Shown: one piece after another, positions 36,357 to 49,425 of the stretch | Numbering within the stretch: position 1 is the first letter of the stretch | How the letters are laid out: the number at the start of each line of letters is the position of its first letter | Source: Antitrichia curtipendula | Lineage: Eukaryota > Streptophyta > Bryopsida > Hypnales > Leucodontaceae | Assembly (NCBI GenBank): GCA_951230915.1 | Contig: OX579636.1 | Span: 39,800,912 to 39,864,911, forward strand | DNA length: 64,000 nt | Direction of reading: 5' to 3' | Made by a program: the position numbers and the translations under genes | The notes under the pieces: model-generated | Told to the model about the DNA's origin: nothing | Seen by the model: the letters and a program-made list of their open reading frames with translations, nothing else | The model's database searches: none

Positions 36357-36688
36357 CTAAGGTAACAGGTCCAGAAATCGCCCACCTAATGCCTGAAACT
36401 GAATTTTGGGAAGGTGAAACTTCTTGAAATATTTTTCAGTATATTTTCCTTGAAAGAGAAGTGGATTTGGCATCTAGCCTAAGACGTTTTGTATTTTTTG
36501 GAGCATTTTGAAATTAGTTATGAAATTTTGAAGTTGAACTAACATAGGGCTCCAAAATCGCCCACCCCTGAAATGTGCACTATTTGTACATCAGTGAAGG
36601 CTATGAAAAAACAGCATGTACAACTCGTGTACATTTTACAGGTGGGCGGTTCTTAATGCCCAAACTATTCTCGAGCTTGTTACCTTAG
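36357..36688. mobile_element. Family B MITE (332 bp), CTAAGGTAAC ends
   Basis: CTAAGGTAAC at 36,357 and GTTACCTTAG ending 36,688 are perfect 10-base inverted ends. A second inverted block follows inside (CGCCCACC against GGTGGGCG). The interior blocks GGCATCTAGCC and GTTTTGTATTTTTTGGA match 23,990-24,020. Confidence 0.75.
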
Positions 36689-36689
36689 A

Positions 36690-37685
36690 CGGAGGTCAAT
36701 AGACGGAGGTCAAGCCTGACAACCTTGACGAGGATTGAATCACAATTTAGACTTGAAGATAAAACGTCAGTCAATGCATGAATATTTTTGAACAAGAATT
36801 TTAGATAGAATCTCACGTAAGCTTGAATTAAAAAAATTTAGACTATTCTTTATGGAATCCATATTTTCTGGGATGTCTTCACAGACTTGGGACTGTTACA
36901 AAGGATGATGAGTCAATGAAGATAAGGAACAGACTGACATGCGTTCAATTGGATCAATCTTGTGCATCTGAATTCTAGTCTAAGGACAAAAAGACTGAAA
37001 ATAAAAAACACGTCATATGGTTGTGAAATATAAATTGATCGCATTGTCCAATTCAACAAATATTTCAAATGTGAGGACATTAAGATGTAACAATGGTCCA
37101 TATTGCAACCTATGTTCTCTCCACAATTATAGCTAATGCTATTTCATACTCTCAATTCCCAAAAAAGACTCAAAATATTGTGAGAACCAACATTATTTGC
37201 ATGTTTGTCAAACTATTGTTATTTTAAATTCTATGAATGTCAATTTCTTTCAATTTTTGTGGACAATGACCTGAAATGATGTATACTATTATGCCAAGGC
37301 ACAATTTTTTTTTTCAAAGTTCTAAGAAAAAATTGGCAAAAATAAAGTAATTCCTAATCATGCTGAATAAAACTGAGTTTTTGACATGGCAAATTTTGAA
37401 ATTGATTTTCTTTCAAATCACACCTAATTTTTTCTTCAAGCTTCCACGGTAATGTGTAGTATGTTACACTAAACACTACAACTTCTATATATCTAGTTTT
37501 GGACTTTGTCCATTGATGTTTATAGTATGGTTTTTTGAATGAAAACGTTTCAACTTTGTACTAAGTTTTGTACATGACAATGTGCTAAACATAACTATCA
37601 CCTCTACCATTGTTAGTAATGCTTAAAAAGAAAAGGGGCCAGAGAATCGACTGGACAACTAGGAATAACTATCCCCTAAAAAGAT
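36690..37685. other. Intergenic DNA with short dispersed repeat
   Basis: No gene is supported. 37,240-37,415 matches 57,000-57,170 in the same direction (TGATGTAT, ATGCCAAGGC, GACATGGC landmarks). The rest is plain AT-rich sequence. Confidence 0.45.
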
Positions 37686-37689
37686 GCAA

Positions 37690-38310
37690 ACACCCTATTT
37701 AACTTCAATTTATCTACCTTCTCTCCAAAAAAAATCTAGAGGCATTGATGCAAAATGACTTTAAGGTTGATGACAAATATGGAGGTGGATAACATACTCC
37801 TACATTGTTCCAATACAAAATCCCAAGTAGACAATAGATTAGCAAAAGCAAAGCCATGCTTTCAAAGTGAAGCAAGGAGTTTGAAGCAAAGCAAAAGATT
37901 TGAAGCAAAACAAGGGGTTAGAGGCAAATGAAGTTGAAATTAAATGAGACTAGGAGACAAAGATGCAATGTGAAAATGGACAAAGAGGCAATAATGCAAC
38001 ATGAATGGACAAGGGAAGGATTGAAGTAAGGGGACAAGGATGCAATGCAAATGAAGGAGCGGGTTGAGACAAGGGGAGAAGGACAAAAAGTGAATGGACA
38101 TGAAGAGGGTTTATATGAGGACATTCACTAACCTACTAATCCTCCACTAATCTATTAATCTTTAGTACAACTTCCGTCTGAAAGGTACTTTGAAAAAGTT
38201 ATCTTATTTATTTGCATCAATTAATAAAATTGACCAATTTGATCCATTTAGTCTTTAAGAATTATTTGCCTTTACTATAATTTGAAAACAATCAAATTTA
38301 GTATAGTAGT
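37690..38310. repeat. Family F repeat (GAAGCAAAGCAAA / ATGGACAA type), copy 1
   Basis: Purine-rich blocks such as TTTGAAGCAAAGCAAAAG and ATGGACAAAGAGGCAATAA recur at 39,413-39,756, in reverse at 39,840-40,185, at 40,370-40,600 and at 54,890-55,760. It ends in a shared tail (TTTAATTGACC or TTGACCAATTTGA). Open frames in it follow the repeat words and are not counted as genes. Confidence 0.65.
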
Positions 38311-38326
38311 AAATACTATTTTATTT

Positions 38327-38530
38327 TTACCCCTAAAGTTTCATGACTATGTTTTCACCAAAAATGCTCAAGAACTGCCATTTTGAGTACATATAGCAAA
38401 TTTTTGAAAAAAAAGTTTTTTTGACACATGTAACCGTATGATCTTGTAGTATGGTGACTTGAAAACATGTGGTAAGAATTTCAGAAATTTACACCACGTG
38501 GATTGCAAGATATAAGCATTAAAATTCACA
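38327..38530. mobile_element. Fragment of TTAA/CCC-terminal element
   Basis: Begins TTTACCCCTAAAG and follows 34,808 onward through CATGACTATGTTTTCACC and GATCTTGTAGTA to GGATTGCAAGATAT, then the similarity stops. It is a 5'-end fragment only. Confidence 0.65.
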
Positions 38531-38899
38531 TCATGGGAATATACATTTACAAAGTGTCATTGCGATATGTTTTGTAGTGTTAGTGACTAATAAATGTCAT
38601 TGAGAAAAGTCACATTCTTTTTTGCATTGTTTCTCTCCAATATGCTTGTTTATTGTGCATCTCAAAAATCATATGTCCTCATTTTTAATCAGATGCAGTC
38701 TTTTATTTAGTTGCAAAACTATGTTGATGCATGACTGCAATATAAAATGTCCATTTAGAATGTATAGAAAATGTAACTATAGTTTATGACAAAAGCCACT
38801 ATAAACCTCAGTCACCTCATTTACAAACCACACACAAATCTAAAAAATACAATTCTCACTTATCTAGAATAGCACTTGCTTGAGTCATATCTCACAATA

Positions 38900-39290
38900 T
38901 ATCTTTGCCAAAATATGATTGGTTGTAGTCACATAATGCTCACAATTATAACAAAAATGTGACTCTATACTTTTAAAACTACGGTTATATTAAATCATAA
39001 AATTACTGATAACATTCTATGTAAATTGCCAAAAGTATGACTCACAAGAGTCATATTTCACATCAACAAAAAATATGACTTATATGAGTCATAATCCACA
39101 TCAGTAAAGATATGATTCATTGTAGTCATATACTACGCCAACCAAAATATGACTTATCGTAGTCATATGTCATGTCAACCAAAATATGACTTATTGTTGT
39201 CATATGCCATGTCAACCTATAGTATGACTCATTGTAATCATATGCCATGTCAACCAAAAATATGGCTATACGGAGACATATGCCCGAGCA
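38900..39290. repeat. Tandem repeat of about 38-40 bp with internal ATGACT...AGTCAT symmetry
   Basis: About seven degenerate units of the form ATGTCAACCAAAATATGACT followed by TATTGTAGTCAT. Each unit holds an inverted pair ATGACT / AGTCAT. Units around 39,120-39,260 are the most alike. The long plus frame here only follows the repeat. Confidence 0.75.
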
Positions 39291-39412
39291 GTATAAGAAA
39301 AGTCATACTGCAAATCATCTACAATGATTTTTATATAAGTCATATTATGAGATTTAACATCCTATTACAATTATATTTTGCAGTCATAAATTACCAATTT
39401 TGTTGTATTGGG

Positions 39413-40185
39413 TTGAGATAAGGGAAGAAGGATTTTATGCACAATGAGTTGTAGAAACCTCACCTTGTAACATACTACCACATTACTCCAATAGGAAGCC
39501 CCAAGTGGACACTAGGACAACAAAAGTGAAGCAAAGGATTTGAAGCAAAGCAAATGGATTCAAAGCAAATAGAGTTGAAATTGGTTGACACTATGCTAGA
39601 TAAAGATGTAATGCAAATGGACAAAGAGACAAAGCAAATGGAGTTGAAATCGGTTGACATTATGCTAGAAACAAGGATGCAATGCAAATGGACAAAGAGA
39701 CAATAATGCGATATGAATGAACAAGGAAAAGGTTGAAATAAGGGAACAAAGATGCATTCAATACTAGAAAATTGAGTTTTTGTATTGATTTGGTTGTGTT
39801 GATTTGGCACACTTTTGTGTTGATTTTTGAATATTACTGTCCAAAGTCCCCTTATTTCAACCTTTTGCGTAATTGTCTCTTTGTCCATTCGTGTTGCATC
39901 TTTGTTTCTAGCATAATGTCAACCGATTTCAACTCCATTTGCTTTGTCTCTTTGTCCATTTGCATTACATTTTTATCTAGCATAGTGTCAACCAATTTCA
40001 ACTCTATTTGCTTTGAATCCATTTGCTTTGCTTCAAATTGCTTCAATGCTTCAAATCCTTTGCTTCACTTTTGTTGTCCTAGTGTCTACTTGGGGCTTCC
40101 TATTGGAGTAATGTGGTAGTATGTTACAATGTGAGGCTTCTACAACTCATTGTGTATGAAATCCTTTTCTCCTTATTTCAATTTT
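39413..40185. repeat. Long foldback made of two opposed family F copies
   Basis: The left arm 39,413-39,756 and the right arm 39,840-40,185 are reverse complements with few differences across about 340 bases, for example CACTAGGACAACAAAAGTGA against TCACTTTTGTTGTCCTAGTG. The 80-100 base loop includes ATTGATTTGGTTG. A transcript would fold into a near-perfect hairpin. Coding-like frames on both strands are mirror images of each other. Confidence 0.88.
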
Positions 40186-40632
40186 TCTATTGATTTGGTT
40201 GCATTGGTGTGGTTCACTTTTATAGTATTGATTTGGATAGTAAAATACTAATTTGGACAATAATATTAAAAAATCAATAGAAAAGTGAACCAAATCAACG
40301 CGACCATATCAATAAAAATACTCAATTTTTTAATAGTGAATGAATTGATTTCAAACAGAAAAAAATTGAATTGAGACAACGGACAAGGATAGAAAATGAA
40401 TGGACATGAGGATGGTTGACTGTTGACATGTAGGATTCACATGAAGACATTTACTAATCCACCTATGTTTAGTATTATTTTCGTCAAAGAGGTACTTTGA
40501 AGGTATTTGAGTGGTTTGCACTAATTAATTAAATTGACTAATTTCCTAAAGAATTATTTTTCTTGACTCTAACTTGAAAAAAGTAAAATTTGATATTGTA
40601 GTGAATTCCATTTCATTCAATTAACTTAATCC

Positions 40633-41034
40633 TTAACCCCTGAATGTCCTATGGGCCAAAATATAGCCTCTCCAATTTTGAAAGATATTCTTGTATGACT
40701 CTTATAATCTTCTCAATGGTACAATCAAAGGATGCGTCCCTTTCCCAGTATCTCTAGACATGTCTCTACTACCAATTGGTATGGTCGATTAATGTGAATG
40801 GCTTTTCTTAAGTAGTAGTTTCAATGAAATGAGTATAGAAGGGTTTGGAATTTTGTGAATCATTGGCTTAAGAAATAGCTAAAGCACTCATTAGAAGTCA
40901 AACTATTATAGAAGACCTCCCCTTTTCACAACAAAATTCAGAGGATAAATACTTATACTTCTATTCTACTATCTAGTAGTGATTCCCTGTAATCCATAGG
41001 ATATTTGGCATCCATGTCGACTTTCAAGGGTTAA
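40633..41034. mobile_element. TTAA-flanked MITE (402 bp)
   Basis: Left TTAACCCCTGAATGTCC (40,633); right GGACTTTCAAGGGTTAA-like end (CGACTTTCAAGGGTTAA, to 41,034). The duplicate segment at 55,784 continues AATATAATAAAACAT straight after CTAAGTTGA, without the 400 bases. That is a paralogous empty site with a single TTAA-like (TTGA) target. No coding frame. Confidence 0.75.
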
Positions 41035-42360
41035 AATATAATAAAACATAAAATTATAATGGTGATTGATAAAACTGCATTATTCAAATTGAATCATTTC
41101 AAATTTAATAATTTCAAAATTTAAAAGTACAATCTTAAACTTTATAAGTTAAATAATTGTTTGATTATAATTTTACAAATTGGATTTTTGTAAATTGATT
41201 TTTTTTTGAGATTTTAAAATTTTAAAATTTATAGATTTTAGATCTTTAACATAATAATTTATGAGTTGATCAAAATTGTCGACAATGAAAGAACTAGAGC
41301 CTCAATGTAGTAACAATATTAACCCTTTCATGTATCTAGGACATGTACTTTTTGTTTTTTTTGTGATTTTATCACATTTGCAATGATTCTTGATATTAAC
41401 AATAACTTAGTCTAATGTAAAATTATTATGTTTCTAGAAAATCAAATTTCAGTTTATTTCCTAAAGGACTAATAAAGGAGCCCGAGTTGGCGAGTATTCC
41501 TAGAGGTTAGAGACTTGGAGAGGCACTGTTGACATCTTTATTTGCAATTTTGGGATGAATTATCTTAGAATAATGCCAATCACCCTAATTTTTACGTGCA
41601 CCTTTGTTGAACATTACTTTGATAAATATTACAAAAGTTTAAATTTTTTTAAACTTCAATATCTAAGCAAGCAACTAAAATCATATTCTAAAATCATATT
41701 TATTTATTTTATTGTTCAAATTGATCAACACAAAAATGTTAGAACCATTTAATGCCAAGTAACAAAATGAAAGTTAAGTAGAATTTTATTTTCTAGACAA
41801 TAAAATGAGAAATATATATATCAAGTCACCTTCAAAACTAAAATTTTTAAATTTTTTAAATTAAAAATATGATAAATATGTTATTTATTAGAACATTTGC
41901 ACCACTAGGATTTTCAATTCTCAATTTCTTGTCAAAGTTATTAGTGATTTAGATTTTTCATTCATCAAGTATCAGATTCTATTTTATAATTATTTGAAAG
42001 ATGATTATCAAATTTTTTGATTAAAATTTTTTCATACATTTACATACCACTTTCCAACATAATGACAGTGTCTTCAGGAAAAATACCAAGCCTTCTCAAT
42101 AAAAGTACCAACCACCTTATTTTGTTTCAAAAAATACCTCCTCCCTTCCAAAATACATAAATAAAAATATGATTACAATTGTGTGTATGGATATATAAAT
42201 AGATATGGATACAATTACAAGTGTGGATATGAATGCAAATTTGTAATTCAATATTGTTTTGAAATGAGTATTACTAAAATTCATATACACAAATTATAGA
42301 TATGAGAGATTGTAGAAATGAATTCTGACTATAAACTTTAGACTACTAGCCTGAATTTGA
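41035..42360 (+). repeat. Segment duplicated at 55,784-56,945
   Basis: Collinear similarity throughout: AATATAATAAAACATA, GTTGATCAAAATTGTC, CTAGGATTTTCAATTCTCAA and GATATGGATACAATTACAAG are shared. Substitutions and small indels are frequent. Neither copy codes. Confidence 0.8.
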
Positions 42361-44239
42361 CCGCATGGCCCTTATGGAATATTTTTTTATTTTGATAGAC
42401 AAATATTTTGAATATTGTATATTTCAAGCTATACAAGCTAGATAACATTGCATCATTTGTTTTTATTATATTTTTGAAGATCATGTAACCTAACATATTA
42501 TCTTATAAATATTTTAAGTATTTTTGAGCAGATTTAATTGTAACATGAAATATAAGCATATGCAAAAAGATTAGAAATGTCAATTCTACTATTAAGTGAT
42601 AATGATTTAATTTGAGCATCAAAACACTCAGCATTTAAGGAATTCATTTTGATAAATTTTTATGAATATATCTACAAAATTTTATAGATAATCGTGATTA
42701 TATTTGTTTATGCTTGGAAAAAAAAGAATTCTAGTTTTTCACAATTTTTGGCCATTTTAAAAGTCTAAAATCCTGGAAAATAAAAACAGATATATTTAAG
42801 AGAAAAATATATGAAAAACATTGTGCATATGTCCATTTGAATGTCATCTTTATGTTTAATGATTTTCTAGAAAATGAACAGACCAATGATTTTTTACAAT
42901 ATGTAATAGAAATTGGAGATTCAAAAATGGCCTAGGAAAGCTGCTTAGTGTGGAATAATTCTTATATCCTAGCTATGTGCGGATATTTAGTAATTCATTG
43001 GAGGTATAAAATAAGATTCATGTTCTAAAAAAATCCTAACTACTTTCTAAGCCAAAATTTTAAGGGCTATTTTGGAATTCTACTTCACTTTTTAAATAGT
43101 CCATAATTTACATTTTTTGAATAAAATAGACATTATATTTTTTCTCACCTAGTTTACAAGATTTTTGTGCAATGATTACTTTTAAAAAGATGGTTGACTT
43201 ATGGAGAGTAAAGTAGAGATGTATTTGAAAATCCAACCAAATACAAGGATAGAAAACGTTATTGTTTTTCATTTAAGAAAATACAAGGACTAAGGATCCA
43301 CCATTAAGCTAGAAGATTGTAATTTGCATTTGCACAAGAATATGCAAGATCAAAAGTGTCCTTTTCAAAGTACCTCTACATTTGACTACTATGGACATAT
43401 TTGTATTTGTCTCGTTGGAAAAATTGGTGTTGAAATATTAGTGTTGATATTCTATTGAGTGTGGTGTAAAAATCATTCGCTAAAAATTGAAGCTCAAAAG
43501 CTCTTGAGAAGTGGTGAGGTTTGGAGGCACTATATTCAACGATGCTAGTGTGTAAGCATTGAAATGTAAACATGTGCGCCTTTCAAAGCATATATGCATA
43601 TAAGTATGTATCCTAAAATCATTGAAGGTATACATATTATAAAAACCAGTCTTGTAATTAATGAAGGTTAGTTATAACACATATAGACTAGAATCATGAA
43701 TTTTTTTTATAGTAATATAGATACCAATAATATAGGTGTATAGTCTTCTAAGCTCATGGGCTCATGATTATAGGCTCACATAATAGCAACCTTTGCCCTA
43801 TATTGTTATGAAGAAATTCTAGCTAAATCATTTAAAATTTAGAAAACCTTGTTGATCCATTATGTCCACAACAAAAGAATTTGTTCAAGTCTTGCTACAA
43901 TTTACAAGACTATGAAAAACCTACATGCATTAATTTAGATGATCAATTTTTTTGAGACTTATATAAATAATTAAAATTGAATTTCCCTTATATTCTAGTT
44001 CTTTATGCATATAAGGCTACGTAGAGACTACCAAATGACATTTTTTGAAGATAATCATTTGAGGTGGAATTTTGTTAAGACTATAATGACTTTGTATGTG
44101 AGCTTTCAATAGTGTTTTCTGCACCAATGTACCATATCTTTTATAATAATGGTGTATGTATTTTTCAATTGCAACTCTATAAGTCTCCCTTGCTCCTAGA
44201 TAATTTATTCAAATCATGTTAATCTATCGCATTTGAATA
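42361..44239. other. AT-rich intergenic DNA, nothing recognised
   Basis: No frame, RNA gene or repeat boundary that I can support. Short frames near 43,400 have no family features. Confidence 0.45.
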
Positions 44240-44789
44240 TTTGATACGTAAGTCTTATATGCCAAAAAAAATTGTGGTTCCAAAACAATTTCATCATAAA
44301 TCAATCTCACTATATTCAACCTCTTGATTCTTTTTATTGCAACCAATTTGTAGTTGCATGGTCTCTAAAGGGTTAACTTGTCATTACTAAGTTCGTATCC
44401 AATTGTGATCATGCAACTTTATAACTCATAGAAAAGTCTAGTAGGAAAATTAATATAAATCTATAAATTTTAGTCAAATAAAATATGGCTTGGAAAGAGT
44501 CTTGACATATGATCTTCAATTTTACAATTTTCTCTTTTCTTCCCATTCCTACATGAATTAATTGTAAGAAAATCAAGAAGCACCAAATAATTCTATTGAT
44601 CTCGTCACTAAAATGTAAAAAATATTTATTTTCAATATAATTGGATATATTTCATTCATATCATGTAGCTCCCACAATAATCTCTTGAAAACATTTGTAA
44701 TCCGTTCATGGGTGCTCTTTTAATCCTATAAAAAGATTAAACATATTTCTTATTTGTTGAGCATTATTGTATATCTTTGTATGGATATG

Positions 44790-44827
<38 letters not shown>

Positions 44828-46380
44828 TAATTATTTTACTATATATATATATATATAATTATTTTACTATATATATATATATATATACTTTTTTAAATTA
44901 TTTTATTTTATTAATCACATTAGTCAAATAAGAAGGCTGTATTTTTTGGGATTTCAATATTATTTTGGAAGTGATAATTTATCAAAATGAAACATTTGTT
45001 AAAAGCTCTATTTTCATCATCTAGAATATGGACATTGGAATGCTTAATTAGGGGTCTGTGAGATGATAGGGGAGTCTCTAATGCAAAAAAATATCCTTTT
45101 GCACTTTCTAAGACTGCATAATTCCCAATGCTTTGTAATAATGAATCAAGTAGTGCAATGGATTAGCTGATTGTCATTGTAACCATTTAGGTTCAAAAAT
45201 TGAGATCAAATCACATCATCCAACTTGATTATTTGATCAAACACAATCCAATTTTGTAAGCATTTTAAAATTTCATTGACTTTGAAAAACTTGCAATTGT
45301 GGTTTTAGATGAGTAAAAAGAACTTCACTGATTTTGGAGAACTTCACAATGTCATTTTCCGTGCCTTTTGACATATATAAAGTGTTTTTTAAGAGTTGGC
45401 AAAGAAAGAATCTAGTACCCTTCAATCCGGCTTTCCTTAATACTGAACCTATTAGGAAGTTGAGGCTAGAAATTGGTTGATGAGAATGAAAAATGAACCT
45501 ATTTTTCCAAAAATTGAATCATTTCTGGCAAAGTACCTTGGTGATAGGTATTAGTACAATCCATTCAAGGTTAGCCCTTGAATGTATGCAAGGATAAAAA
45601 AAACTTGGGATGATTGAAAATTGAATTAGAAGAAATCCATGTTTTTCATGACGCATTTTCCGTAATGTCCACCTATTTTTATGTCAACAATGACATTGGA
45701 TGTAACATTAAGATGTTAGTTGTAACATCAAACGTAACATAAAAGAAAGTGCATGTTTCAAATAATGCGTCAAGAAAACCATAAGTTTCTTCTAGTGTTG
45801 AGCTACCGGATGGTTTATAAGTCTTTTTTGTTCATTTTCTTCATTATTCGAGGGAAAATGTTACCCATTGACAAAGAGCTTCATAATTAAACATGTTCTG
45901 GAGAAGTTAAATTTGAATCAAAGTGTTGAATAGGTAAAAAAAAAGGTATCCAAAATGTAGAGGACCTTAGGCACAATTTTAGGAGTCATTTAATTTTTTG
46001 ACTAGTGTAAACCTTTTTTGAATGTGGAAATTATTTTTTAAAAGTTCCTTATTAAATAAATAGTGCTAGATTGACACTTGGATTTTCATTTTTTGCTATC
46101 TAATTAAAGAAAAAATAAATAAGCTACAGATAGCACGACCGAATTTTGAGATTTTTGCTGTAATTTTCTTTGTTGAAGTTGGTAATGCTATTTTATAGCA
46201 TAATCAATACAGTGACATTCATATATGCACATGAACAAAAAATTTAGTAATCAATTCAACCATCTATCCCAAAGATGTCCACAAGGGTACATTACAATCA
46301 ATTTGATGCACAAAAATAATTCTACTACTAGTTTGCCAAATTCATGCATGCCTTCTCTTACTAATAGCACTTCACAGCTT
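44240..46380 (+). repeat. Segment duplicated at 58,110-59,710, with decayed TE-gene exon
   Basis: Collinear blocks shared with 58.1-59.7 kb include TCTAAAGGGTTAAC, GAGATGATAGGGG, GAATCTAGTACCCTTCAAT and TTGACTAG. Near 45,515-45,560, ATTGAATCATTTCTGGCAAA then GTACCTTGGTGATAGGT mirrors the CACTA gene exon at 31,645-31,690 (VKSFLVKYFGDR), followed by stops. So at least part of this unit derives from an old CACTA-like element. Confidence 0.65.
44790..44887. repeat. (AT)n microsatellite with ATTATTTTACT interruptions
   Basis: A15 run, then three (AT) blocks of 8-12 units. The first two are separated by AATTATTTTACT repeated twice, a higher-order unit of about 33 bases. Confidence 0.95.
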
Positions 46381-46389
46381 ACAAAAATG

Positions 46390-47223
46390 GTTAAAATTTA
46401 GAAATTTAAGGAAAATAGTTGGTAAAACTCAAAAAATATCCTAGACACTACATAGCATGACTAAAGAAGATTTTTCATATGTGGTGCCATAGAGTACTTA
46501 GTGTGATATGGAATATGAGGTGGCACCTATTTATATCCCAAATATTATATAGTTAGTGAATCTGCTAAAATATTGGAGCAATTTAAGATAATGAAGATTG
46601 TAAAAAAAGTCGAGCCATGTAGGCAAATGCTATAGAATAGTAGGATAGAGACCTTCGTACCTCCAAAGGACCAAATGTCTATTCAACAAGTAGATGAAAT
46701 CTCAAATAGGTTGCTACAAAGTCAATTTGAGTGGGATGATTATGAAATTTAGATACAATGTACGAACATGCTGATGTACCTCTTTAATGGGAACATAATT
46801 TTTTTTATTGTGTACTAAGATCAAAAATTATATTGCCTTGAACTTTTAGAGCAGCTTGCATACAAGTTTTCTAATTTTGAAATTTGGCAGATATGTAATT
46901 TACATGATACAAGATGCAAATGTCAACCCAAATAACCATGTGTAGTATAAAGATTTCAATCTAGAAGGAATTAAAGTCTCTAACCCTATTCAGAGTAAGG
47001 TCGGGGAAAAAATTCTTCTAACTTGAAATGTTAAAATCTTTCAATCCATGTAGCCAAATTTAAAAAAAAAAATTCACACACATTTCCATAGTAGTTTAGT
47101 ATAAATTTGTGTGGTTGGATGATGGAAAAAAAAACTTTTTTTTTTATAATTTTTTCATTGATCTACAAAATGGCAATTTTTCAAAGTTTTTGCTTGAAAT
47201 GTGCCTTGGTCCTTTAGGAGTTA
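46390..47223 (+). repeat. Dispersed repeat, copy 2 (partner 19,895-20,725)
   Basis: See 19,895. This copy keeps a better right end, GGTCCTTTAGGAGTTAA (to 47,223). The next bases TTAATTTCTAATTG start a fragment of the TTAA element family (to about 47,345), so two such ends abut. Confidence 0.7.
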
Positions 47224-47819
47224 ATTTCTAATTGTTTTTTACTATATTTTTACAAAAAAATGCTCCAAAACTGCGAGTTTTAGGACAAATACTAGATTTT
47301 AGAAAACACACATTTTGGGGCATATGTAACCCATTAGAAAATTTCAGGCTTCAAAGAGATTGCAAGTTTTGGATGGCAACAATGCAATTAGAGAAAAAAT
47401 GATGACCCTTTAAACTTTATTTATTTTTTCTTTTGAAAATTGACTTGGCACTACTAGTGCCAAGTCAGCACCACATCAAATTGACTATTTTTTTAATATT
47501 GAAACAAATATATTTTATGAAAACAAAATTATTATTTTATTTTATTTTTATTTGTACCACAGGGGTGCCAAAAATGAATAATTAGCGGCCCTTTGCAGTG
47601 GTACGTCAGATTTTTCTAATGGTAGGATCTTGTAGTATACTGGTTTGAAAAGATGTAGAATTTTTTTTAGTTTTCTGAGCTTTGAGTACATCAATGTTAC
47701 AATTGTTGGCACTCAAAATCAACAATGGTGCTAGTATGTGAGCAGGGAGCAGGGAGCAGTGAGCGAGAAGTGGGTAATAGTGAGTGCGGAGTGGTTGTTT
47801 TGGATTTAAAAAGGAAAAA

Positions 47820-48110
47820 ATTGGATGAAAGTGGATGAAAATTAGGGTGGTAGTAGATTAAAAAATAGATGAAAGAAGACCAAAAAAATGGTGAATCTAG
47901 ATGAAAAAATGAATGAAAGTAGATGAAACAAGTAGATGAAAGTAGATGAAAAAACTGGATGAAGTTATAAAATATCAAATGAAAGTAGATGACGTTGGTG
48001 GATGAAAGTAGAAGAAGTGGATGAACGTAGACGAAACATGTGGATGAAAGTAAATACAAATTTGAATAGAAGTAGGATAACAATTTGGATGACAATAGAT
48101 GAAACACTGC
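47820..48110. repeat. Degenerate GATGAAAGTA purine-rich tandem repeat
   Basis: Words such as AGTAGATGAAA and GTGGATGAAAGT are repeated about 20 times at irregular 14-25 base spacing on the plus strand. The minus frame across it is a Leu/Ser/Phe-rich artefact of the repeat. Confidence 0.75.
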
Positions 48111-49080
48111 CTTGTGGTTTTAAGTAACAAACGGATGATGTAATTTCAATAGTGCTTTTGGTTTAAGGTTTCACAAATTTTTATGAGAGTGCTAAAAAAA
48201 TGTAACAAACAGATGATTGTTTGAGTCCTTCTTTTTGATGGTGGAATGGTTGATTGTAGATCCTCTTTAGGGATTGACAAGGAAAGGACAAGCCTTCTAT
48301 TTGATGCACAATTTTTTTGAATTTATAATACAATTTGAACAAGAACCAATTTATTTAGATTATGTTTGAAGGGGGGAACGGATTGCAAGCGGCTCCAGCT
48401 ACTTGATGGTATGACAAAATTGTATCCTGTTTGAATTCAAGAAACTTGTTTTGATTTCAATGTCTCATATGAACCCAAGCCTTGGACAAGTCCTGGGCCA
48501 CACAACTTGCCTTAGGATAGGTTCATCTTCATGGAATTTTTGTTTCATTTATATTTTGAAAGTGAAATGAATGAATCTAGTTTGAATTTTTGAGTTTTGA
48601 CTTTGGGTCATGGTGCATGAGGCAACATCATGCAAAGTAGTCTCGGCCCGGAGATGGTAGTTGGTAGACAGGTGGTCTTGCACGATTCCCATATGATTTT
48701 ATAAAGAATCATAATTTCTTTGGTTAAGACTATAGAATTTAATTTCAAAATTAATTTCAAAAAATTAAGCACTAATTATATTTGAAGAAGTTCAATGTAT
48801 ACTTGACCCTGAATCTTTTGTAGACACTGAATTAGCTCTATGTTACAATAAATGAGTAGACAATATATTTATAAATGAAGGGTGGTAAGAGGTAGAACAA
48901 TCCATATGGGATATATTAATTAGGATGAATAAGGAGCTCAACCACTCATAGTTAAGTCAAATTAGGAATTGTGCTTAAAGTAGAATTTCAAACCACATTT
49001 TGGCATAGTAGGATAACTTTTTTCAAAAACATTTGGAGAAAGAAAAGTTGGTAAACTAAGCCAGATTTCCTATATTATAC
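48111..49080. other. Intergenic DNA, no gene seen
   Basis: No supported coding exon, RNA gene or repeat end. Confidence 0.4.
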
Positions 49081-49425
49081 AAGAAAAAATTGTCTTAAAA
49101 ATGAACAAAAAATTGCTAAAAACATCTCTCTTTTAGAAATTCATTTTTCTTGAATATTGATGGAGTGGTCATCTAAATGCATTCTCTATAAACATTTGAG
49201 TTGAAAAACATGCAATTTTAGTTCATTATTTAGCCTATTCTAGAAATCATTTCATATGTTCTTTGAGTTGGGAATTTTTGGCAATAGAACTTATAGTCAT
49301 TAATGAAAAAAGAACTCAAATTATAGGTTGAAATTATAGTTTATTAAAAAGTAAATAGGGGGCCAAAAAATCACTTGAACACACGTGGTTTGTTATAGAC
49401 ACACTAAGTGAACTTCTTGGGAGTA
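49080..49425 (+). mobile_element. Family A MITE, left-truncated copy
   Basis: Matches 57,420-57,760 directly and 21,440-21,800 in reverse. It keeps the right end CACACGTGGTTTGTTATAGA then CTAAGTGAACTTC; the left terminus is missing. Confidence 0.75.

Noticed and set aside
39475..40119. Overlapping open frames of 137 and 115 codons on opposite strands with related sequences
   Set aside because: They are mirror images produced by the foldback of family F repeats and follow repeat words; no domain.
47697..48107. A 136-codon Leu/Ser/Phe-rich minus frame
   Set aside because: Produced by the GATGAAAGTA purine-rich repeat; irregular units and no start context.
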